From the NCBI GenBank assembly GCA_020091685.1, contig CM034594.1, positions 40,427,258 to 40,491,257 on the forward strand: a stretch of 64,000 bases of DNA, written 5' to 3'. Of the stretch, positions 21,801 to 32,560 are shown one piece after another. Both the position numbers and the translations under genes were made by a program. Numbering within the stretch: the stretch's first letter is position 1; each line of letters begins with the position of its first letter. The notes under the pieces were generated by a model that was not told where the DNA came from, searched no databases, and was given only the letters and a program-made list of their open reading frames with translations. Source of the stretch: Lutjanus erythropterus (Eukaryota; Chordata; Actinopteri; Lutjaniformes; Lutjanidae).

Positions 21801-23842
21801 TTTTTTCTTTATTTTTATTACTTGTAGATTCATACTGAAGACATCAAAACTATGAAGGAACACATATGGAATGATGTAGTAAACAAAAAAGTGTTAAACA
21901 AACCAGAATATGTTTTATATTTTAGATTCTTTGAAGTAGCCACCTTTTGCTTTGATGACAGCTTTGCACACTCTTGACATTGTCTCAGTCAGCTTCATGA
22001 GGCAGTCACCTGGTTTTCCAGCAGTCTTGAAGGAGTTCCCAGAGATGCTGAACACTTGTTGGCTGTTTTGCCTTGGTTAAGTGTGCCTTGAGTTTTGAAT
22101 AAATCACCAACAGTGTCACAGCAAAGCACCCCCACACATCACACCTCCTCCTCCATGCTTCACAGTGGGAACCAGGCATGTAGAAACCATCCGCTCACCT
22201 TTTCTGCATCTCACAAAGACACGGCGGGTGAAACCAAAGATCTCAAATTTGGACTCATTAGACCAAAGTACAGATTTCCACTTGCCTAATGTCCATTCCT
22301 TGTGTTTCTTGGATCAAACAATTCTCTTTTTCTTGTTGTTCTTCCTCAGTAGTGGTTTCTTTGCAGCTATCCATGAAGGCCTGATTCTGTGAAGCATTTA
22401 TGTGGGCTCTAATCTGAGGTGCTGTTAATTTGCTGTTTCTGAGGCTGGTAACTCTGATGAACTTATCCGCTGCAGCAGCAGAGGTAACTCTTGGTCTTCA
22501 TTTCCTGAGGTGGTCCTCATGAGAGTCAGTTTCATCATAGCATTTGATGGTTTTTATGACTGCACTTGAGGATACATTCAAAGTTCTTAAAATCTTCCAG
22601 ATTGACTGACCTTCATGTCTTAAAGTAATGATGGACTGTTGTTTCTCTTTACTTAGTTGAGTGGTTCTTACCATAATATGGATTATAACAGTAGTCAAAT
22701 AACTAAACTGTGTACCAACCCTAATTCTGCACAACACAACTGATGGTCTCAAACACATTAAAACTCTTGACAAGGCACATCTATTTACTGAAAACCATTC
22801 CATGTGACTGCCTCATGAAGCTGATTGAGAGAATGTCAAGAGCAGAGGTTGTGCTAGACTTTTTCGTTGTCTGTCATTTTGACTGACAGGGTCATAAAAA
22901 TCCCGTCATAATCTATTTTTACCCGTCATTTTAATTTTTAAAATGATAATAATTACATATTCAATAGCATTTACTTTTCATTCATTTTAAATTAATATTC
23001 AGGCCGAACAAGCTGAACAGAGAATCCACACCGTACCTCTTTTATCAACACCATCATCGTTTTTGGGCTTTTTGAAGAAACTTCAGCTGCTGTGACACTA
23101 GCTGTGACACTACTCTCTCGTAAGTCTACTGAAAACTGTCCGACTTGACTGCAGCTTTTTGTCTCCACCTCCTGCTGTGGCCTGTAGCCCTAATAGCTAA
23201 TTAATATGCTCACTCGCCACCAAGTGGTCAGGAGTGTGAATTGCAACCTGTCAAAATGACAGATGACCTTCAGATTTTTCTGTCACCGTTTTAAAAAACC
23301 AGTCAACGACGGAAAATATTCGGTTAACGCGACCCCTGGTCAAGAGTGCAAAGCTGTCATCAAAGCACTTTGAAGAATCTAAATGGTTTGTTTTGTTAAC
23401 TACATAATTCCATGTCTTCCTTCATAGTTTTGATGTCTTTAGTATGAATCTACAAAGTAGAAAGTAATAAAAATAAAGAAAAACCATTGAATGGGAAGGT
23501 GTGTCCAAACTTTTGACTGGTATACACATATATTTTTTGATGTGTGTGTATAACAGAAACAAACAATATAAGAATTGACTTACCAGTTCCAGCCTCTTTA
23601 TAAATGCAGAGCAGTGGACAGTAAAAGAGAGGTTTTCAGGATTTATATACAAACACTCAAAAACTGGATTACGGAATATGTTAAAATTACAATAATTACA
23701 ATATATGAAATATTACTATCATATAAGAGTTATATGTAATTCGCGTATTGAGAATGAGTATGAAATAACTTTTACCCTGGAAGTAGAAGGCCGTCTTACA
23801 AATACCAACATATTTCATTGGGCGGCAGCCATTGGTAGCCAT
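18590..23842 (-). CDS. il18: Interleukin-18, five coding exons, 197 aa
   Basis: Exons (+ coordinates, read right to left): 23842-23776, 23595-23584, 21633-21493, 20769-20624 and 18817-18590. All introns have GT/AG ends and the phases match, giving 594 nt with a TAG stop. The protein starts MATNGCRPMKYVGICKTAFY. It continues with VDVFDIST, QSNDRKFLFLND and CKFNVQFYKDM, then LILYTNKDDKKMVV, NLPEHIPDGAHRAVFYR and FLAFESDEEDHTLSKLVLRE. This is the IL-18 fold order of the IL-1 family, a secreted cytokine that acts through the IL-18 receptor to drive interferon-gamma. There is no signal peptide, as expected. Asp34 in VHVD|VF aligns with the caspase-1 site of human pro-IL-18 (Asp36), so mature protein would begin at Val35. 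Length fits the family. Introns hold Tc1 and hAT insertions, and exons 2-5 are duplicated at 25626-28917. The 5' UTR exon is uncertain. Confidence 0.88.
19405..20150 (-). mobile_element. Tc1/mariner transposase remnant in il18 intron
   Basis: Two minus-strand fragments are recognisable. The N-terminal helix-turn-helix part (19884-20150) has FHKGQIIDLHQAKKTTKKI, TGLRTVQNIIKTWKDSG and SSSRKKCG. The catalytic part (19405-19644) has VMWSDES, SCLVSTVQACGGSVMIWGCF and NILNEL. The order fits Tc1 transposase, but the middle and C-terminus are degraded. I did not find clear terminal inverted repeats. It is dead and sits in the intron before the last il18 exon. Confidence 0.75.
20624..20769 (-). CDS. 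il18: il18 exon encoding CKFNVQFYKDM...
   Basis: A 146-nt exon with acceptor TTTAG and donor GTGAGTG. It encodes CKFNVQFYKDMSRDAAQKGR, ALILYTNKDDKKMVVSC and ICAVEM. The left boundary of the large duplication (20662) falls inside this exon, so the second copy has only part of it. Confidence 0.87.
21493..21633 (-). CDS. il18: il18 exon with the caspase-site region
   Basis: A 141-nt exon bounded by CTATCAG and GTAAGATT. It encodes MDDVHVDVFDISTNTSVDRY then LIQSNDRKFLFLNDEEQFKA, including Asp34, the presumed caspase-1 P1 residue. It starts with the last two bases of a Gly codon completed by the microexon. Confidence 0.87.
21765..23520 (-). mobile_element. Tc1-like transposon, copy A, in il18 intron
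   Basis: Terminal inverted repeats start CCAGTCAAAAGTTTGGACAC at 21765 and mirror that sequence at 23520. The similarity continues inward for over 100 bp. The right end abuts TA, the Tc1 target; on the left the dinucleotide is CA. The minus strand encodes the transposase N-terminus MVRTTQLSKEKQQSIITLRH and NVSSSAVIKTIKCYDETDSH, then scattered later segments, so the transposase is not functional. A 496-bp hAT MITE interrupts it. Confidence 0.85.
22843..23338. mobile_element. hAT MITE nested in the Tc1-like element, copy A
   Basis: The 496-bp insertion is bounded by a perfect 8-bp direct repeat GTCAAGAG (22835-22842 and 23339-23346). Ends are CAGAGGTTGTGCTAGAC and, in reverse complement, CAGGGGTCGCGTTAACC, typical of hAT. 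There is no transposase. The nesting shows that the hAT insertion is younger than the Tc1 insertion. Confidence 0.85.
23584..23595 (-). CDS. il18: il18 12-nt microexon
   Basis: Reading AGGCTGGAACTG on the minus strand, it is flanked by a pyrimidine-rich acceptor ending TTATAAAG and by donor GTAAGTCA. It adds E-A-G-T and supplies the phase needed to join FYFQ to GMDD; no longer exon here gives a consistent frame. From memory, human IL18 also has a 4-residue alternative segment at this point, which supports a conserved microexon. Confidence 0.75.
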
Positions 23843-23851
23843 CAGATAGAC
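23776..23851 (-). CDS. il18: il18 first coding exon
   Basis: It follows a TTTTTTTTCCCACCAG acceptor. Nine bases of 5' UTR precede the ATG at 23842-23840, and the donor is GTAAAAG. It encodes MATNGCRPMKYVGICKTAFYFQ, a good match to the N-terminus of fish IL-18 proteins. The acceptor implies at least one upstream untranslated exon. Confidence 0.85.
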
Positions 23852-24275
23852 CTGGTGGGAAAAAAATGATTTTTTGATTGTGGAATACAGTGTATATTTG
23901 CAAAGCGATTGTCTTTTTTTTTTGGCATACTATCTCATTTAGAGATACTATACCATTATGTTGAGAAATTTTCTCATTATGTTGAGTACTAACACAAGTT
24001 TCTTGTGACTTACAGGCTCTGTTTTCATTACAGTGACAGAAATGGACTTCCATACAAAACAAACAAATAAGGGACACAACAGATAAGGGAAAAGGGACAA
24101 ACATTAGGTGCTTGTTGGATAAATCAGTGAAGCTGTGTTCACAATCACTTTGCACCTCATAACAGACAAAAACTTTTGTTAACAAGCTTTTAAACCATGA
24201 CCTGTGCTATAATGTTATTTTATGTATAATAATAATAATAAGTTTGCTGTTCAATATGATAAATATTAGCTAAGA

Positions 24276-25056
24276 CAGAGCCACATGCGGTTCTTCAGCT
24301 TCTCTCCAGTGGCTGTCTGTGACTTTGGCAAAAAATGATATGGAAATGAATAACATTATTTAATTAACATATTTTTCATGGTTCATTGTTGTAGGTCTAT
24401 GAAAAAGTTGAGACAGCTCAAAATTTCAAGCCAACACACTAGTACATCAGTTTTGAGCCCAAGTCAAATTCTTCAGTTTTGAAAAAGTTTTACCAACTAC
24501 TGATCTTTTGTTGAGATAATTTACTTTTCTTCTTTAGATACATTTAAATATTTGAATTTTAGAAATCCCAAAATGTTGTATTATCATGTAACCCATTTAA
24601 TTTTAAGGCAACAAAATAGTAACAAATCAGGTTCACAGTTAACTGTGACAAAATTTTGAAAAACATTTTTTTTGAGTTTCTTTAACTTTAACTTTTACTA
24701 TAAATTTATCTAAGGAATAATAATAAATTATCTCAACTAAAGGTCAGCAGAAACTTTATAAAAGTTTGAGCTGGGCACAAAACTAAAATCAATTGCAGTA
24801 TGTTGTACACCAAATTTCAAAAAATGTGTTAATAATTCATCAACTAAAATATGCATCAAAAACTGTGTCTATTGCTCGGTGTCTTTTCCTCTAAATTGTG
24901 ATGGTGCCTCGTCTTCTTGAGCCTCCATAAGCTATGGCTGCCAACAAAAAGTCTTCAGGGAAAAGAGAGCATTTAATAGTTGTGGCTCTAGACAGATTTT
25001 TTCCCCCTTTTCTGGCCAAAAATGGCTCTTTTGATTATAAAGGTTGCAGACACCTG
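24276..25056. mobile_element. Non-autonomous hAT-like element, copy 1
   Basis: The right end in reverse complement reads CAGGTGTCTGCAACCTTTAT followed by AATCAAAAGAGCCATTTTTG, a known type of hAT terminus. The left end has AGAGCCACATGCGGTTCTTC and a CTCCAGTGGCTG stretch. The internal part resembles 29405-29920. No coding sequence is seen. Confidence 0.55.
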
Positions 25057-26696
25057 TCTTAGATGCTTTGAATTGCCAGTGTGTGAATGGATTGTAACCT
25101 GAATTAAAAAATAAGTCCTTCTTTGTAAAGGACTTTGGCATTTTTTTTACCGAAAAATCCAACCTGATGGTTTTGCATGTGCCTTGGCTCTCTTCAGCTC
25201 CCCTACAGAGATGACAGTGTGCAACACTTGCTAACATTAGAAACACAAATCTAACTATACATAGCTCATCTCTCAATATGATGTTGTCAAACACGTTGTC
25301 TTGTGACATGTCACTGTTTTACCCCACATCTAGTGTAAGCATGCACAAGAGAACTGATTTAGCATTGATTATTTATTAAAAGTTTGCCTGCATTGATTAA
25401 ATTTTGGCTAAAAGAGGAGTTTTCTGTTAAAATATTTCTTTTTAATGAACTGGATACTGTCGTCCTTTCTTATCTCTCTCCTTTCTATCTTTCCTTTTTT
25501 TCGTAAAGTGACTGTAACCTGTTTCTTCGTCAGCTCTAGTTCCTGTTCTGTTTCTGTTTAAATAAAGGTTCATTACCAACTGTCCCGAATTTCTGGTGCT
25601 GCTGGGTCCTAAGTACACCGTTACAAAACCACCATCTTCTTGTCATCTTTATTGGTGTACAGGATGGCGCCTCCTTTCTGCTGCTGCATCTCTGCTCATG
25701 TCTTTGTAAACTGGACATTGAATTTACAGCTAAAAGGAAACACCGGGTCAGCAAGATGAAAATCAGCATGTCACAGAATGATGGAGGATTGTTGTTATAG
25801 AAATGCAAATTTTGATGATTTGATTTTTTAAGAGTATTGTCATGTTTTGACCTCTTGTCTGCTGTGACTGTGCATTGATGTTTATGTTTCCTTTTTAGTG
25901 TTAGAGGTGAGGCAGGGCAGAATACCTGTGCCCCTGGGGCAAGATGGCAATGATCTATTTGAACACACCTTGAGTAAATCAAAACCCGTGCCTCGAGCTT
26001 TCAACTTGCGCTTTAGATCAGTGTAGATAGCGCCATAAGGACTGTACTCTTTTCTGGCAAACAGTAGGAATTTCATACGTGATTATGTCACTAATATCTA
26101 AGATTTCTATGCAATTGGTCATCTGGGACATATACAGGTGTCTCTACATGCAGTCTGGGTGCTACTATATGTCTGCTAGTGCTATTCCTCACAGGAATTC
26201 CATGTATCATGTTAGCCAGTGGTAGCCATAAAAAAGTTCATCATTATTTACCTAATAAAACTTCCAGCAAATTGTTTTATTTCTAAATGCTTAAAGTGTC
26301 ATCAGAAGCTGACATGAAATTTTGCAAAGGCCCAGAGTTGAGTACATGCCTTTAACTGTTTATAGAACTGGAAACCTGTCTATACAGGCTAAATTAAAGT
26401 CTTATCTTGTGCCGTATTGATAGAATCTTACCAGGTTGACATTGGTGTGCTGCTTTAAATTGTTCTTCATCATTTAAAAACAGGAATTTTCTGTCGTTGC
26501 TTTGGATCAAATATCGGTCAACTGAGGTATTGGTTGAAATGTCAACGTCCATGAACATCATCCATGCCTGATAGGAAAGCATGTTGGACCAAGAAAATGT
26601 CAAGCACAAGCATTCACTACTTGTACATTCAACTCTAAATGAAGGATGAAGGAGAAATGAGACTGAGGAAATTATAAAAAAAAAGTATAAACAGCA

Positions 26697-28420
26697 CCAA
26701 TCAAAAGTTTGGACACACCTTCTCATTCAGTGTTTTTCTTTATTTTTATTACTTGTAGATTCATACTGAAGACATCAAACTATGAAGGAACACATATGGA
26801 ATGATGTAGTAAACAAAAAGTGTTAAACAAACCAGAATATGTTTTATATTTTAGATTCTTTGGAAGTAGCCACCTTTGCTTTGATGACAGCTTTGCACAC
26901 TCTTGACATTGTCTCAGTCAGCTTCATGAGGCAGTCACCTGGTTTTCCAGCAGTCTTGAAGGTTCCCAGAGATGCTGAACACTTGTTGGCTGTTTTGCCT
27001 TGGTTAAGTGTGCCTTGAGTTTTGAATAAATCACCAACAGTGTCACAGCAAAGCACCCCCACACATCACACCTCCTCCTCCATGCTTCACAGTAGGAACC
27101 AGGCATGTAGAAACATCCAGCTCACCTTTTCTGCATCTCACAAAGACACGGCGGGTGAAACCAAAGATCTCAAATTTGGACTCATTAGACCAAAGTACAG
27201 ATTTCCACTTGCCTAATGTCCATTCCTTGTGTTTCTTGGATCAAACAATTCTCTTTTTCTTGTTCTTCCTCAGTAGTGGTTTCTTTGCAGCTATCCATGA
27301 AGGCCTGATTCTGTGAAGCATTTATGTGAGCTCTAATCTGAGGTGCTGTTAATTTGCTGTTTCTGAGGCTGGTAACTCTGATGAACTTATCCGCTGCAGC
27401 AGAGGGGTATCTTGGTCTTCATTTCCTGAGGTGGTCCTCATGAGAGTCAGTTTCATCATAGCATTTGATGGTTTTATGACTGCACTTGAGGATACATTCA
27501 AAGTTCTTAAAATCTTCCAGATTGACTGACCTTCATGTCTTAAAGTAATGATGGACTGTTGTTTCTCTTTACTTAGTTGAGTGGTTCTTACCATAATATG
27601 GATTATAACAGTAGTCAAATAACTAAACTGTGTACCAACCCTAATTCTGCACAACACAACTGATGGTCTCAAACACATTAAAACTCTTGACAAGGCACAT
27701 CTATTTACTGAAAACCATTCCATGTGACTGCCTCATGAAGCTGATTGAGAGAATGTCAAGAGCAGAGGTTGTGCTAGACTTTTCGTTGTCTGTCATTTTG
27801 ACTGACAGGGTCATAAAAATCGTCATAATCTATTTTTTACCCGTCATTTTAATTTTTAAAATGATAATAATTACATATTCAATAGCATTTACTTTTCATT
27901 CATTTTAAATTAATATTCAGTCGAACAAGCTGAACAGAGAATCCACACCGCCTCTTTTATCAACACCATCATCGTTTTGGGCTTTTTGAAGAAACTTCAG
28001 CTGCTGACACTAGCTGTGACACTACTCCTCGTAAGTCTACTGAAAACTGTCCGACTTGACTGCAGCTTTTTGTCCACCTCCTGCTGTGGCCTGTAGCCCT
28101 AATAGCTAATTAATATGCTCACTCGCCACCAAGTGGTCAGGAGTGTGGTGCAACCTGTCAAAATGACAGATGACCTTCAGATTTTTCTGTCACCGTTTTA
28201 AAACCAGTCAACGACGGAAAATATTCGATTAACGCGACCCTGGTCAAGAGTGCAAAGCTGTCATCAAAGCACTTTGAAGAATCTAAATGGTTTGTTTGTT
28301 AACTACATAATTCCATGTCTTCCTTCATAGTTTTGATGTCTTTAGTATGAATCTACAAAGTAAAAGTAATAAAAATAAAAAAACCATTGAATGGGAAGGT
28401 GTGTCCAAACTTTTGACTGG
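26697..28420 (-). mobile_element. Tc1-like transposon, copy B
   Basis: The counterpart of the element at 21765-23520, duplicated with its host block. The left end reads CCAATCAAAAGTTTGGACAC and the right end TTTTGACTGGTA. It holds the same transposase remnant (MVRTTQLSKEKQQSIITLRH) and the same nested hAT MITE. Confidence 0.85.
27763..28242. mobile_element. hAT MITE nested in Tc1, copy B
   Basis: Flanked by the same 8-bp repeat GTCAAGAG (27755-27762 and 28243-28250) as copy A, so it was copied with the block and did not insert independently. 480 bp long. Confidence 0.85.
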
Positions 28421-29014
28421 TATACATATATTTTTTGATGTGTGTGTATAGAAACAAACAATATAATTGACTTACCAGTTCCAGCCTCTTTATAAATGCA
28501 GAGCAGTGGACAGTAAAAGAGAGGTTTTCAGGATTTATATACAAACACTCAAAAAACTGGATTACGGAATATGTTAAAATTACAATAATTACAATATATG
28601 AAATATTACTATCATATAAGAGTTATATGTAATTCGCGTATGAGAATGAGTATGAAATAACTTTTACCCTGGAAGTAGAAGCCGTCTTACAAATACCAAC
28701 ATATTTCATTGGTGCAGCCATTGGTAGCATCAGATAGACCTGGTGGGAAAAAATGATTTTTGATTGTGGAATACAGTGTATATTTGCAAAGCGATTGTCT
28801 TTTTTGGCATACTATCATTTAGAGATACTATACCATTATGTTGAGAATTTTCTCATTATGTTGAGTACTAACACAAGTTTCTTGTGACTTACAGGCTCTG
28901 TTTTCATTACAGTGACAATTTCTGCCTATTTGTAACAAAGTATTTTAGTATTGCTAATATTACTTGAGAAAAGGACATGAGTATTTCGTCCAACACTGCT
29001 GGTGATTCTTTTAC

Positions 29015-29210
29015 TGTGGTGAAATGTAACTAAGCACATTTACTCAAGTACTGTACTTAACTACAAACACAAGGTACTTGTATTTCCTTTTTATGCTTCT
29101 TTATACTTCTACTCCATGACATCTCGGAAGCACATATTGAACTCAACTACATTTGTCTTACAGCTTCAGTTGCTAGTTACAGATTACATGTTGTCACACC
29201 CAACCTGTCC
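29015..29210. repeat. Fragment of a CAGTGGTGGA-type hAT MITE
   Basis: GAAATGTAACTAAGCACATT and TACTCAAGTACTGTACTTAA match the terminal region of the MITE seen at 58099-59053. The fragment lacks both complete ends. Confidence 0.5.
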
Positions 29211-29404
29211 AGTTAAAACCACTTATCTCCAAATGTGTTGGTTCTGAATGTTTGTGATAAACTGGGGGTTAAAAGGTAGTGTAAGCATGATTTGTCCAAG
29301 CTGTTTGCAAATGGGCCAGAACATTCCAGGACATCAAATACCAATGTTTTGGGCTGGTGAAACATCCCGAGCACAGCAAAATACTGAGAAACTAAGGAAA
29401 TACA

Positions 29405-29799
29405 TCCAGGCAAAAAAGTTTTACCAACAACAAATCTTTTGACATATTTTTTTCTTCTTTGGATAAATTTAAAAATTTTGAGTTTTAGAAACCCAAAAGA
29501 GTTGAATTTAAAAAGTCATTCAGTAAATCCATTGAAGTGAAAGCGAATGATGGTTAAAATTTGTAATATTTTCAATTAAAAGCATTTCATTTTCAAATAC
29601 CAAAGTAATGACACATCAGGTTCACAGCTCACCGTGACTAATTTTGAAATACATTTTTTAGTTTCTAAAACTCAAAGATTTCATTTTTCTTTCTAAAGAA
29701 AAGTAAATTGCCTCAACTAAATATCATAGGTCAGCAAAACTTTTAAAATATTATTTCAAAGCCCAAGAGTTTAAGTTGGGCTAAAAACTCATTTTTTGC

Positions 29800-29834
<35 letters not shown>

Positions 29835-29920
29835 GTGTAAATGGATTTATACATTCTTTAACTTTAAAAATATGTTTGGCCAAAAATGGCTCTTTTGATC
29901 GTAAAGGTTGCAGACCCCTG
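29405..29920. mobile_element. Non-autonomous hAT-like element, copy 2
   Basis: The right end in reverse complement reads CAGGGGTCTGCAACCTTTAC and continues as in the copy ending at 25056. Internal segments such as AAGTTTTACCAAC, ATCAGGTTCACAG and CTCAACTAAATATC also match. A long poly-T tract lies at about 29800-29830. It is not part of the 3.4-kb duplication, so it is a separate insertion of the same family. Confidence 0.55.
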
Positions 29921-30837
29921 AGCTAAGATAATCACACTGTGGTGGGTGTTACATATTAAGCTTTCTCTTTATCTGTTCTCCAAATACAGGGAAATGCTGC
30001 TTGTGAGCTATTTGCTGTACGTCCCACTAACTAAACACTCGAACATACAACAAGATGTAGGGTATAAAAAATCCCCCAGTCTAAATTACTGCCTAATTTT
30101 CCATCATGCCAAGCTCTTGACAGAGTAGTTGGTTAACTATAATTTTATGTTCCAAAATGCAAATATTACTTTTTGTGTTTTGTGTCTGTTGTTCAGAACA
30201 TGGTGGTTTATGTAGGTAATTGTTATTTTTGTGCTATTTTATTTTTAGATTTGTTACCTCCACAACCACCTGGTGACCCCCAGAAATGATCTTGTGACCC
30301 CTGCGGGGGCCCGTTGACCAGGTTGAAGCCCACTTGCACAAAATACCGAGTTATACTACACTACGATGAAGGGCTTGTAACGGTCACAGTTTTTCACTGA
30401 CTAGTTTGACTGTTTCGTCATAAGAGAATGATAGTGTTGAGTCACAAAACGTTTGTGAACAGACTGCAGATTATTATTTGCTATAAACAGACGTTAAAGT
30501 GTTACCTGTCAGCAGGTAAAATTTAACTCTCGGCTAAAGTTTGTCACCAAAGTGTTGTAACATACCAACACATAACCTACCTTTAGTGATGTGGAGAAAG
30601 CTGGAGGCTGTTTTTCCTCAGACGGCACGTTCACACACTCCTTTAAATTAAGGCATCAGACAGAAAAAATAATATCTCAATAAAAGTCTTCAAACTGAAG
30701 TACCTAATTAATGTCGTTCAATTTATTTCCATTATAATTTTTCTGTCACTGGAGATGCAGCATAGTTATGACAAATTAAAGGTTTGAAGTTTTAAAATAA
30801 CTGCATGCAGATATATTATCTTTACCTAGAATATTAC

Positions 30838-30960
30838 CTTGTTCCAAGATTAGCCTCACTCTGATTCTCCTCGGCTCTGAATGAGAGAACACACTGAGAG
30901 TGTGAGGATAAAAATGAGAGACGAGAGAGACGTGAATGGCTGGGGGAGACAGAGGGGATG
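30838..30960 (-). promoter_or_regulatory. Candidate il18 5' UTR exon / promoter region
   Basis: On the minus strand a stretch ends CTAATCTTGGAACAAG followed by GTAATATT, a possible donor, about 7 kb upstream of the il18 start codon. A 5' non-coding exon is required by the acceptor at 23852, but its location is a guess; 30570-30620 (donor AAAG|GTAGGT) is another candidate. Confidence 0.25.
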
Positions 30961-32560
30961 GGCAGGTCTCAAACCCGCCCGCTGTGGTTAGTACTCAGCC
31001 TTGAGGGAGACAGGAAACGCACTCTACCAAGTTTTTAACAGGAAACAAGAACTACTTGAAATAGAGAGCTGCAGAGGTGACAGCCTGGATAGTAGTATCA
31101 CTTTGGTTTCCTCAACAAAAAGTCAATGTGATTCTTCCATTGGATTTTGGATTAGTGAAAAAAAAAAAAAAAAAAAGCTCTATGATGAACAAAAGTTTAT
31201 GGTACTTGCATGTTTTATAATCTTCACAAATGAACATCACTTTTATGATTTATGAACAAAAGACCAAATTAAAAACCTAAAATAAAATATCAAATTGAAG
31301 CACTGGAACCTGAGAACAGTGTATCATTGGGATGTACCTCAATCAAATATGTTATTCAGGGAACCCCAGATAATGCACTGGAAACAGATATTTATTCTAT
31401 CCAAATTTGCTTGTTATTAGCACTACTTTTGACTTTTATCTTAGTATGCTTTTACACAAGTATTTAATTTTAATATAACATTATCATAATATAATACAAA
31501 TATGTGTTAATAATATTTAGTCCTATGAACTTGGATTAACACATCAAGAAACATGAATACAGAATTATTGCAATTTAAGATTATTCCCTTCTAAAGGATT
31601 TTTTTTTCATATCTGGACTGTAAAGAACTATCACCAATGCAAAACAGAAGCTTTTAATCAGAATCTTTGGAGGCACACCGATTCCATTGCTAATGAGTGT
31701 TATAAATGATTATAAATTAAAACATTTGCCAGTTTTCTGTCTGTATACAGATACAGATAATTTTGTTGGTTGAACAGATGCAGATACATCCACAAGAAAG
31801 CAGCAGCTATCTGTAATAGGGAACTAATTAGCCATGCTACAACTGCAGCTGACGCAAAAGGCAGCTTTGACATTACTGCTCTCGTGGTTGTCGGTGTATC
31901 CACACAAGTTCTTCCGTCATCAAGACCAGGCCGACAATCCCTTCATGTCTTCAGGCTGGCTGCAAGTCAGAGCTTTCTCTCTGCATCAGCTTTTCAGAAT
32001 CCATATGCTGACTGCTGCATTTGAGTTCCCTTGGCTGCCCTCTAGTGAACTGCTCTAAAAAAAAAACCAGACAGTCATCTTTGCTGGGCTTCTCTTCCGC
32101 ACCGTGCTCAAATGAAGCCTTGGTATTCAAAAGGATTCCCTTCAATCTGGAATGTCTCCAGCTGGTAAAGTGACTCCACTCCAGTGAGTGTTATTGAACA
32201 AAAGCTGCTGTAATCTCACTCTGTCTTTGCATTATGTTATAGACACCTCCAAATGCTTGACATGAACATCTTGGTTTAGTTAAATGCTTAACAGTAACTA
32301 AGCAGAAATATTTTGTTACTGTACTGAAGTAGAATTTTCAAGTATCACAAATCTGTACTTTCTACTTTTTTACATTTTCTAAACATTACATGTTACATTA
32401 GTTTTAATGCATTTTAGGGGAATTAGAAATTGTTTTTTTTTTTTTTAATTTTGCATTACTGTGCACCACCTTCTCAAACTTCAAGACTGAGTTCAGTGAA
32501 ACACAACACATAAACACAACACAATACAAAGAATAAACAGTTCCCTGGTGTATCCATCTG
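30961..32560. other. Intergenic, no gene recognised
   Basis: Open frames are short and without domains. A remnant similar to the CAGTGGTGGA-type MITE (AACAGTAACTAAGCAGAAAT) lies near 32290-32410. Poly-A and poly-T runs occur at 31158-31175 and 32430-32447. Confidence 0.4.

Larger units (their letters stand above)
20662..24038. repeat. Large duplicated block, copy A (il18 exons 2-5)
   Basis: This 3,377-bp block recurs in the same orientation at 25626-28917. Similarity starts abruptly at AAACCACCATCTTCTTGTC and ends abruptly after TTTTCATTACAGTGACA. It contains four il18 coding exons (one of them partial), a Tc1-like element and a nested hAT MITE. This copy has the intact exons. Confidence 0.92.
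25626..28739 (-). pseudogene. Duplicated il18 exons 2-5, frame-broken
   Basis: Copies of the il18 exons lie at 28739-28668 (ATG at 28730), 28487-28476 (microexon, intact), 26567-26432 (136 nt against 141) and 25729-25626 (truncated by the duplication edge). Small deletions shift the frame in all three larger exons. Splice sites are mostly preserved. In transcript order this copy would lie upstream of the intact exons. Either it is a decayed internal duplication that must be skipped in splicing, or it is an unpolished sequence wrongly kept in the assembly. Confidence 0.8.
25626..28917. repeat. Large duplicated block, copy B
   Basis: Same order and orientation as 20662-24038 but 85 bp shorter. 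Differences are mostly losses of 1-3 bases in homopolymers or short repeats, with a few substitutions and rare insertions. For example, GTCGAAAACGTCCACATG becomes GTCAACGTCCATG. It ends at ATTACAGTGACA, after which unrelated sequence follows. Confidence 0.92.
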
